A stretch of 5,356 nucleotides of DNA from Bacteroidales bacterium UBA1751 (GTDB lineage: Bacteria; Bacteroidota; Bacteroidia; Bacteroidales; UBA932). Under the pieces are notes generated by a model. That model searched no databases, was not told the origin of the DNA, and was given only the letters and a program-made list of their open reading frames with translations. Below, piece after piece: positions 1 through 5,356 of this stretch (within the stretch, counting starts at the first letter, position 1; every line of letters starts with the position of its first letter). The position numbers were made by a program, and so were the translations under genes. The stretch lies in NCBI GenBank assembly GCA_002315995.1, contig DCHN01000001.1, forward strand, positions 3,178-8,533, given 5' to 3'.

Positions 1-1682
1 ACGCACTTGTGTGTGATACCCTTTTTTATTGGAGAATTCTTGAGCTGAACGGTAACTCGGGAGTATTTGGAGTCATACTGCGCAAGAACCCATTTGCCAT
101 CTATTTCAACCCTGTAACTCTCTATTCCGGAGAGGTCATCTCTCATTGAGAAGGCAAATGAAGAGCCTTTCAACTGGGCACCATTGGCAAGTTTGAGACC
201 TATGCTTGGAGCAGTGGTGTCATAAGCTATTGTGTAATATCCGAACTTGCGGATATTGGCTTTGAGCCACTTTGTACCGAGCGAATCAAGAGAGGCGCTC
301 TGTGTATACGCAGCGCTCAGCGACCCTCCATTTGATACCGATGCAATAACCGCCTTTGACTCCATTTCCGGTGTTCCATCATATTTCATATATAGAGTAG
401 CGCTGGAGTGTATTGCCGTAGATGGCGAATGCAATTTACAAACCTTCCTGTTGAATATGACACCTTTCTTCCCTGTAATCTTCAAATCGTACGACGGATC
501 GAATTCAAAATAGAGGGAGCTGTACAATGCACCCTCGGGAACCACAAGCTTCACATCCTCCGCCTGCAGAATGTTTGGTACAGCCCAGTTCATGTATGTT
601 CCCTGCGGCTTCATCTCAAGTTTTGATGCGAATTTTGAGTCGCATCTCCTTATCTTTATGCTTCGCGATGAGCAGTTGCCAGCCCAGTCGAGGCACTCAA
701 CCTTTACTTCGTGTACGAGTGTGTCCTCAAGTTCAATTACTCCATTGTTAACGGCAGTGATGTGGTCTGCAAGGCCATTACCCTCCTCCACCCAGCTCTT
801 TACATAATTGACGCCCCGATTCACCCTGCATCCATACTCAATTACACTGTTTATATACCTACCATCCTCAAAAGCTACCTCCCCAACCTTGTAATCGAAG
901 AAGAGGGAGTCATCGAGAAAAGCCCTGTACTCCATAACAGCGAATTTGGCGTATGAGTTCTCCATGTGGTCAATTGAATTTATGGTAACAAACGAGTGCT
1001 GAGGCACCTTTACAACCGGCTCTGTGCTTGGAATCTCAAAAGTGAAAGGTGCATTGCCATTATTGAACCAGCCGTACATTCTCAAAGGTGCAATATTGGG
1101 AGATACGTGGTCGTCAATGGTCATGAAGCCGCGTTCCATGAATGAGAGTGGAAGATTTGATGCGGTTTCCCGTATTTCAAAATGGAGATGCGGGCCGCCG
1201 GATGCTCCGCTGTTTCCTGCATATCCTATTCTCTCCATCTTTGCAACAGGGAACTGCTCGGGGGCGCACTCAAGGTCAATGGCAAATGACTCCTTTTCGT
1301 ACTGACACTTTGTTACAAAATCAGCTATTCTCTTCTCAAATGTATTGAGATGCCCATATACCGTAGTGTACCCGCTTGGATGAGTTACATATAGGCAATT
1401 GCCATATCCGCTCGGAGAAACAGAAATTCTGGAGATGTATCCCTTGTCTGAGGCATACACGGGAGCACCCACCACTCCACCAATTCTGAAATCAACTCCA
1501 CCATGAAAGTGGTTGCCTCTCAATTCTCCATAATTGCCGCTCAAACTCATTGGTTTAACATCCAAAGGATATGAAAAATCAGCTTTTTCCGCGCTCTGGG
1601 CAGAGGCACTTCCATAAAAAGAAAAGACAACTGCCGAAATCATCAACAGTTGCCCAAATATTTTACCGTATTTGTTTGTCAT
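1..1682 (-). CDS. Secreted M23-family metallopeptidase (peptidoglycan endopeptidase), C-terminus cut off by the window edge
   Basis: I translated this frame by hand. It is open from ATG 1682-1680 for 560 codons to the left edge with no stop, so the end of the gene is missing. Residues 1-28 form a signal peptide: basic MTNKYGK, a hydrophobic core (LLMISAVVFSF), then cleavage near ASA|QSA. The M23/LytM domain spans about 36-175. All expected catalytic residues are present: zinc ligands H60 and D64 (HGGVD) and H167, catalytic H165 (GGPHLHFEIR), and H111 in YGHL. The family hydrolyses peptide cross-links in peptidoglycan, so the protein should act in the periplasm. Residues about 200-560 look like beta-rich accessory domains (for example LDWAGN at 331-336 and DDLSGIESYR at 515-524), as in large Bacteroidales M23 proteins. 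From memory of that family, only a short tail of a few tens of residues should be missing. The start is secure: an in-frame TGA lies 18 bases upstream and the signal peptide begins here. No Shine-Dalgarno is visible. It lies 50 bases behind dnaJ with no terminator between. The class is certain; substrate and physiological role are not. Confidence 0.93.
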   Translation of the reverse strand, partial: MTNKYGKIFGQLLMISAVVFSFYGSASAQSAEKADFSYPLDVKPMSLSGNYGELRGNHFHGGVDFRIGGVVGAPVYASDKGYISRISVSPSGYGNCLYVTHPSGYTTVYGHLNTFEKRIADFVTKCQYEKESFAIDLECAPEQFPVAKMERIGYAGNSGASGGPHLHFEIRETASNLPLSFMERGFMTIDDHVSPNIAPLRMYGWFNNGNAPFTFEIPSTEPVVKVPQHSFVTINSIDHMENSYAKFAVMEYRAFLDDSLFFDYKVGEVAFEDGRYINSVIEYGCRVNRGVNYVKSWVEEGNGLADHITAVNNGVIELEDTLVHEVKVECLDWAGNCSSRSIKIRRCDSKFASKLEMKPQGTYMNWAVPNILQAEDVKLVVPEGALYSSLYFEFDPSYDLKITGKKGVIFNRKVCKLHSPSTAIHSSATLYMKYDGTPEMESKAVIASVSNGGSLSAAYTQSASLDSLGTKWLKANIRKFGYYTIAYDTTAPSIGLKLANGAQLKGSSFAFSMRDDLSGIESYRVEIDGKWVLAQYDSKYSRVTVQLKNSPIKKGITHKC

Positions 1683-1732
1683 TGTTTTACGACTTGAAAA
1701 TCAATTGTATCTTGTTCAAGCCAAACTGCTCA

Positions 1733-2893
1733 TCATCCATTGAAAAGATGCTTTATTCTATCGAAGAAGTTCTTCTCCTGAGTAGTTGGTTTAGGTGCAA
1801 AGTTAGTTGAATTTCTCAACTTTTCCATCATTTGTTTCTCTTCCGGAGAAACAACTTTAGGAGTCCATACCTGAACATAAACCAGCAGGTCTCCGCATCC
1901 ATAACCATTCAGAACAGGAATTCCCTTTCCTCTTAAACGGAGCATCTTTCCGCTCTGGGTACCAGGATCTATCTTTATACGCAATTTGCCATCGACCCCA
2001 GGCACCTCGGCCGTTGTGCCGAGAATTGCATCAGGGACGCTGACAAACAATGTATATACCAAATCGTTTTCGTCTCTCTGAAGTTCTCTATCGGGTTCCT
2101 CTTCAATGAGAACAATAAGGTCTCCATTCACACCACCGCCTCGTGCAGCATTTCCCTTACCTGAAACATTGAGCTGCATTCCACCGGCAACTCCTGCAGG
2201 AATCTTGAATGATATCTCCTCCTCTCCCTTCACAGTTCCTGTACCTTTGCAGGAAGAGCAAGGTTTCGCTATTACCGTACCCTTACCCTGGCACTTAGGA
2301 CAGGTGGTCTGAGTCTGCATTGTACCGAAAATGGTCTGTGCAACCTGAGCAACAACACCCTTTCCGTTACACTTGTCACAGGTCTTTATATCTGCAGCGC
2401 TCTGAGCTCCCTTGCCGGCGCACTCAGGGCAGCATACCTCCTTGCCAAGCTTAACTTTTTTGTCAACACCGTGAACAATATCTGCAAGAGTGACCTTAAC
2501 CTTGATTCTCAGGTTGCTTCCCTTATTCACGCCACGGCTTCTTGACCCGCCGCCAAAGCCGCCGAAACCACCACCGAATCCGAATCCGCCGAAGATATCA
2601 CCGAACTGGCTGAAGATGTCATCCATTGAGAATCCACCTGCTCCACCAAATCCGCCGGCGCCTCCATTCAGACCTGCAAATCCGTATGCGTCATACTTCT
2701 GCTTCTTGTCAGCATCGCTTAGCACCGAATAGGCCTCTGCAGCCTCCTTGAACTTCTCCTCAGCCTCCTTGTCTCCCGGATTCCTATCGGGATGGTACTG
2801 CATGGCAAGCTTCCTGTAAGCCTTCTTTATTTCATCGGCACTTGAGTTCTTGTTTACACCAAGCACCTCATAATAATCTCTCTTTTCAGCCAT
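1733..2893 (-). CDS. dnaJ: Chaperone protein DnaJ (type I Hsp40)
   Basis: A complete 386-residue type I J-protein, the usual length for bacterial DnaJ. It delivers unfolded clients to DnaK and stimulates DnaK ATP hydrolysis in the cytoplasm. The J domain covers about 5-70, with the essential HPD motif at 34-36 (YHPDRNPG). A Gly/Phe-rich linker follows at about 74-116, with GGF/GFG repeats and an embedded DDIFSQFGDIFGG segment. The zinc-binding domain has all four CxxCxGxG motifs: C155/C158, C172/C175, C198/C201 and C212/C215. An extra cysteine, C154, sits directly before the first motif. Client-binding C-terminal domains I and II follow (about 126-150 plus 220-345), then a charged tail ending KHLFNG. 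The ATG at 2893 is the first possible start, because an in-frame TAA lies 15 bases upstream. No Shine-Dalgarno is seen; the leader is A/T-rich. It starts 24 bases after the grpE stop, so co-transcription from the grpE promoter is likely. Nothing is broken or missing. Confidence 0.98.
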   Translation of the reverse strand: MAEKRDYYEVLGVNKNSSADEIKKAYRKLAMQYHPDRNPGDKEAEEKFKEAAEAYSVLSDADKKQKYDAYGFAGLNGGAGGFGGAGGFSMDDIFSQFGDIFGGFGFGGGFGGFGGGSRSRGVNKGSNLRIKVKVTLADIVHGVDKKVKLGKEVCCPECAGKGAQSAADIKTCDKCNGKGVVAQVAQTIFGTMQTQTTCPKCQGKGTVIAKPCSSCKGTGTVKGEEEISFKIPAGVAGGMQLNVSGKGNAARGGGVNGDLIVLIEEEPDRELQRDENDLVYTLFVSVPDAILGTTAEVPGVDGKLRIKIDPGTQSGKMLRLRGKGIPVLNGYGCGDLLVYVQVWTPKVVSPEEKQMMEKLRNSTNFAPKPTTQEKNFFDRIKHLFNG

Positions 2894-2917
2894 ATAATTG
2901 ATATACTTTTATTTCTC

Positions 2918-3634
2918 TCAGATTCCAACCACAACCTTGGCATACCTTATAACCTTGCCGTTAAGGGTGTAACCGCGCTGGGCAACATCAATGATTCTGT
3001 TCTTCTTCTCCTCCTCCTGAACAGGGAACTGTGCAACAGCCTCGTGGAAATCAGTATCAAGTTCCTTTCCTACAGACTCTATTTCAGCAAGCCCCTTCTC
3101 AGACAAATACTTCCACAACTTATTGTAAATAAGCTGTGTTCCCTCAATGGCAGCTTCTGAAGCATCGGAGTTGCTCAGCACATCCAATGCCCTTATGCAG
3201 TCATCCAGGACCGGAAGCATGCCCTTTATTATATCCTCGGCTGCTGTCTCGCGCAGTTCCAACTTCTCCTTTGCAGTACGTCTGCGATAGTTGTCAAACT
3301 CCGCATTGAGCCTTGTGTAGTTGTCGTTTGCAACCTCGTATGTCTGCTTTGAAGCAGCCGCTTTGGCTTCAAGTTCCACTGCCTTTGCCTCAAGTGCAGA
3401 TTTCTCAGCCTCAAGGGCTATTATCTTCTTCTCAAGAGTTTCACTCTTTTCGCGCAGCTCCCTCTTTGCAGCATCAAGCTCCTTTGCCATACTCTTGAAT
3501 CTCTGCTGAGGAGTCATCTTCCTGCTCTTAACCTCAACAGGTGCATCTTTAGCAGCAGCATCTTCCTTCTCCTCATGGCCAGCCTTGGACGCATCAGAAT
3601 CCGAAACTATATTTCCTTTCTCGTCAAACTTCAT
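2918..3634 (-). CDS. grpE: Nucleotide exchange factor GrpE, with an extended N-terminal coiled coil
   Basis: This 238-residue protein is the ADP/ATP exchange factor for DnaK and works as a homodimer in the cytoplasm. Residues 1-39 are an acidic, probably disordered tail. Residues about 40-130 form a long charged coiled coil with clear heptads at 67-94 (LEAEKSA, LEAKAVE, LEAKAAA). The conserved GrpE core follows: AEFDNYRRRTAKEK at 111-124, a helical bundle (MLPVLDDCIRALD, 139-151), and the C-terminal beta domain that contacts DnaK. That domain carries the family signature pieces DFHEAV (195-200) and VAQRGYTLNGKVIRYAKVVV (217-236). GrpE is commonly about 180-200 residues, so the extra length is all N-terminal. 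ATG 3634 is the first start in the frame, since an in-frame TAA lies 15 bases upstream. A shorter 199-residue form from Met40 is possible and has AGGA just upstream, but I prefer the longer one because this phylum rarely uses Shine-Dalgarno. It is the first gene of the probable grpE-dnaJ-M23 operon. Confidence 0.97.
   Translation of the reverse strand: MKFDEKGNIVSDSDASKAGHEEKEDAAAKDAPVEVKSRKMTPQQRFKSMAKELDAAKRELREKSETLEKKIIALEAEKSALEAKAVELEAKAAASKQTYEVANDNYTRLNAEFDNYRRRTAKEKLELRETAAEDIIKGMLPVLDDCIRALDVLSNSDASEAAIEGTQLIYNKLWKYLSEKGLAEIESVGKELDTDFHEAVAQFPVQEEEKKNRIIDVAQRGYTLNGKVIRYAKVVVGI
3366..3436 (-). repeat. Four-copy, 21-base-period repeat inside grpE (coiled-coil heptads)
   Basis: On the plus strand, gcttcaag (3366-3373), gcctcaag (3387-3394), gcctcaag (3408-3415) and the degenerate ttctcaag (3429-3436) recur at exactly 21-base spacing, which is seven codons. 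On the coding strand each copy encodes the Leu-Glu at the head of a heptad: LEKKIIA, LEAEKSA, LEAKAVE, LEAKAAA (residues 67-94). This fits growth of the GrpE stalk by whole-heptad duplication, though selection for heptad composition alone could give a similar pattern. Confidence 0.6.
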
Positions 3635-3677
3635 ATCTATTATCTCTAGTTATTCAATAAATATTAAAACAAATCCG

Positions 3678-3703
3678 TGGCAGAACAATCAAATTGCTTG
3701 CCA
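3678..3703. promoter_or_regulatory. Imperfect dyad in the grpE/cstA divergent region (possible operator)
   Basis: Outer arms TGGCA (3678-3682) and TGCCA (3699-3703) are perfect inverted repeats, extended by a G-T pair. Inside them, CAAT (3686-3689) and ATTG (3693-3696) are also inverted repeats, around a three-base CAA centre. The inner arms are offset by one base, so the symmetry is imperfect. The element starts 44 bases upstream of the grpE ATG and ends 97 bases upstream of the cstA ATG. It could bind a dimeric regulator of either gene. It has no T-run and is not an obvious terminator. I do not recognise the motif, and a chance dyad in A/T-rich DNA is possible. Confidence 0.3.
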
Positions 3704-3738
3704 TAGAAAAATAGGACATTTTGTCAGTCATACACTTT

Positions 3739-3769
3739 TTAGTATTATAAATGATTTTTTGTAGATTTG
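3739..3769 (+). promoter_or_regulatory. Probable cstA promoter (Bacteroidetes-type -33/-7)
   Basis: TAGATTTG at 3762-3769 is an exact match to the Bacteroidetes primary sigma factor -7 consensus TAnnTTTG. A weak -33 candidate, TTAG at 3739-3742 at the end of a T-run, lies 19 bases upstream, within the usual 19-21 base spacing but with one mismatch to TTTG. Transcription would start near 3775, giving a leader of about 25 bases before the cstA ATG at 3800. The leader has no Shine-Dalgarno. No comparably good promoter is visible for grpE on the other strand. Confidence 0.5.
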
Positions 3770-3799
3770 CATGGTTAATTTGCCATAAGTTCATAATAA

Positions 3800-5323
3800 A
3801 TGGTCACATTTTTCATCTCTGTTGCGTTACTTATTTGCGGATTTGTTTTTTACAGCAAATTCATTGAAAAAATATTCAGAATAGACCCGGAATCAGCCAC
3901 CCCTGCACTTACAAAGACCGACGGAGTGGATTTTGTCCCATTGAAGCCCTGGAAGATGTTCTTGATACAGTTTTTGAACATTGCCGGACTGGGACCTATT
4001 TTCGGATCAATAATGGGAATTTTCTTCGGCCCATCCGCTTTCCTCTGGATAGTGTTCGGTACCATTTTCGCCGGTGGCCTCCACGATTATATGTGTGGCA
4101 TGATGTCCATTAAAATGAATGGCATCTCCACTCCTGATGTCATAGGAACAGAGTTGGGTCGCACTGTAAAGTTTGTGATGAGAATCTTTTCAGTGGTACT
4201 TCTCGTCCTTCTTACAGCCTCTTTTCTCGATGGAGCATCTGTCTTGCTTCAAAATACTGTTGCACTGCCTTCATTACCATTCATAAACTCCGCCAAACCA
4301 GTGTTTTGGCTTGCAATAATCCTGATTTACTTTGTGTTGGCCACCATATTGCCAATTGATAAGGTAATTGGTAAAGTATATCCAGTTTTCGGAGCAATAC
4401 TTTTGTTCATGGGCCTTGGCATCATGATTATTATGGTAATATTTCATAGCGGTGATATGCCTGAGATTACCGACGGCCTCCAGAACATGCATCCACAACA
4501 TCTCCCGCTGTTTCCAATGATGTTTGTAACAATAGCCTGTGGCGCAATTTCCGGATTCCATGCCACACAATCGCCTTTGATGTCACGCTGTATGACCAAC
4601 GAGAAACAGGGGCGCATGATTTTCTATGGGGCCATGGTGGCCGAGGGAATTCTTGCGCTGATATGGGCTGCCGCTGCGTCAACGTTTTTCGCCGATCCTG
4701 AAAAAGGCCTTTATGGAATAGATGGTCTTATAGCATTTGCCGCCGAACATACCGGCGAGAATGTACCGGCACTCATTGTTAACAAATTGTGCAGATCATG
4801 GCTTGGCGTTGTGGGTGGAATTCTTGCAGTTTCAGGCGTAATCTTTGCACCAATTACCAGTGGTGACACTGCCATGCGAAGCGCAAGATTAATAGTTGCT
4901 GATGCTTTTTCTCTGAATCAGAAAGCCATTTCAAGCAGACTTTTAATTGCAATTCCACTCTTCGCCTGCGTAGTTGCCCTGCTTTTCGTCAATTTTGATT
5001 CAGTATGGAGATATTTCTCCTGGAGCAATCAGGCTTTGGCCACATTCGCTCTTTGGGCCGGTTCCGTTTTCCTTTACGATAGGGAAAACAACGGCAGGAA
5101 AAAGAAGGACGAGCAAAGATACAGATACGGCTATCTCATCACTTTGATTCCTGCCATATTCATGACAATGGTTTCCATCAGCTATATTCTTATAGCCCCT
5201 GAAGGTCTTGATTTCGCATCACTTGGCATATCCACATTAGCCTACATCATTGCCGGAATAGTGTGTGTATGTTTCCTGATTCTCTTCTTTGAAAAGGGCG
5301 TAAGGAAAAATCGCATCAACTGA
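3800..5323 (+). CDS. cstA: Carbon starvation protein A (CstA-family membrane transporter, short form)
   Basis: A complete 507-residue, very hydrophobic inner-membrane protein with about a dozen predicted membrane spans (for example 3-20, 53-70, 73-98, 124-146, 167-185, 193-215, 273-295, 332-352, 380-398, 444-465, 475-497). Recognisable CstA-family motifs run through it: FLNIAGLGPIFG (58-69), GPSAFLWIVFGTIFAGGLHD (77-96), ATILPIDKVIGKVYPVFG (181-198), ACGAISGFHATQSPLMSRC (246-264) and SGDTAMRSARLIVAD (354-368). Studied relatives, E. coli CstA and BtsT, are about 700 residues and import peptides or pyruvate when carbon is limiting. The substrate here cannot be read from sequence. This protein lacks the longer C-terminal part of the E. 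coli proteins, as do many Bacteroidota members, so it is probably a natural short form: it ends with a basic KGVRKNRIN tail after an intact last span. An in-frame TAA directly abuts ATG 3800, so this is the first start. It is divergent from grpE. Only 33 bases follow the stop, with no terminator visible. Confidence 0.95.
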   Translation: MVTFFISVALLICGFVFYSKFIEKIFRIDPESATPALTKTDGVDFVPLKPWKMFLIQFLNIAGLGPIFGSIMGIFFGPSAFLWIVFGTIFAGGLHDYMCGMMSIKMNGISTPDVIGTELGRTVKFVMRIFSVVLLVLLTASFLDGASVLLQNTVALPSLPFINSAKPVFWLAIILIYFVLATILPIDKVIGKVYPVFGAILLFMGLGIMIIMVIFHSGDMPEITDGLQNMHPQHLPLFPMMFVTIACGAISGFHATQSPLMSRCMTNEKQGRMIFYGAMVAEGILALIWAAAASTFFADPEKGLYGIDGLIAFAAEHTGENVPALIVNKLCRSWLGVVGGILAVSGVIFAPITSGDTAMRSARLIVADAFSLNQKAISSRLLIAIPLFACVVALLFVNFDSVWRYFSWSNQALATFALWAGSVFLYDRENNGRKKKDEQRYRYGYLITLIPAIFMTMVSISYILIAPEGLDFASLGISTLAYIIAGIVCVCFLILFFEKGVRKNRIN

Positions 5324-5356
5324 TCCATAACGTATATGTGTTGCCCAACGGCTCCG

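Noticed and set aside
247..1348. Several plus-strand open frames of 68-93 codons across the left third
   Set aside because: They lie antisense to one continuous minus-strand M23 frame with a signal peptide and a full catalytic set. Their translations show no recognisable domain, and they overlap each other in different frames.
1693..1720. Small inverted repeat CTTGAA/TTCAAG (16-base gap) between dnaJ and the M23 gene, possible terminator or operator
   Set aside because: The stem is only six base pairs with a large A/T-rich loop and no T-run on the minus strand. It would be a very weak hairpin, and such dyads are common by chance.
1702..1725. Possible separate promoter for the M23 gene: TACAATTG (minus strand, 1709-1702) with TTTG (1725-1722)
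   Set aside because: The -7-like box has one mismatch, and the spacer is only 12 bases against the expected 19-21.
2106..2732. Plus-strand open frames opposite dnaJ, including a proline-rich one (2490-2732)
   Set aside because: The proline-rich peptide is just the complement of the DnaJ Gly/Phe linker codons (GGN/TTY read backwards). It is a shadow.
3771..3788. Five-codon leader frame (ATG GTT AAT TTG CCA TAA) before cstA
   Set aside because: It begins at or before the expected transcription start, so it would probably not be in the mRNA. It has no attenuator-like structure.
3635..3799. CIRCE (HrcA) heat-shock operator upstream of grpE
   Set aside because: I looked for TTAGCACTC-N9-GAGTGCTAA or close variants and saw none.
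4274..4682. Minus-strand open frames opposite cstA
   Set aside because: They are antisense to conserved CstA motifs, and no family features are seen in them.
5316..5356. Possible C-terminal tail of a convergent minus-strand gene at the right edge (EPLGNTYTLWIS then TGA)
   Set aside because: Twelve codons are too few to tell from chance, and it would overlap the end of cstA. Sequence to the right is needed.
5324..5356. ATG at 5336 with seven open codons to the right edge, possible start of a next gene
   Set aside because: MCCPTAP has no recognisable feature, and there is no way to judge the frame from 21 bases.

Overview
The window reads as a chromosomal stretch from a Bacteroidota bacterium, most likely of the order Bacteroidales. 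Three things point there. The genes lack Shine-Dalgarno sequences and have A/T-rich leaders. One good match to the Bacteroidetes -7 promoter element (TAnnTTTG) is present. The secreted M23 peptidase has the multi-domain layout I associate with Bacteroidales. All four genes are recognisable, mostly core functions. I see no RNA gene, mobile element, CRISPR array or horizontally acquired cargo.

Layout: three genes lie on the minus strand, in transcription order grpE (3634 to 2918), dnaJ (2893 to 1733) and an M23-family cell-wall peptidase that starts at 1682 and runs off the left edge. The gaps are 24 and 50 bases, so the three are probably one transcript. A 165-base divergent intergenic region (3635-3799) separates grpE from cstA on the plus strand (3800-5323). 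It holds an imperfect 26-base dyad (3678-3703) and a likely cstA promoter (-7 element 3762-3769). The last 33 bases after cstA contain nothing I can call. No stretch over 300 bases is without a gene.

How the genes work together: GrpE (nucleotide exchange factor) and DnaJ (J-domain co-chaperone) are the two partners of the Hsp70 chaperone DnaK, which is not in this window. The M23 protein is an exported, probably periplasmic, peptidoglycan endopeptidase with an intact zinc site. Its position behind the chaperone pair suggests shared expression, but a functional link is only inference. CstA is a multi-pass inner-membrane transporter of the carbon-starvation family and seems functionally independent.

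I found no convincing new biological system. The points most worth a second look are the M23 gene in the chaperone operon, the dyad between grpE and cstA, the nine cysteines in the exported peptidase, and the 21-base heptad repeat that lengthens the GrpE coiled coil.
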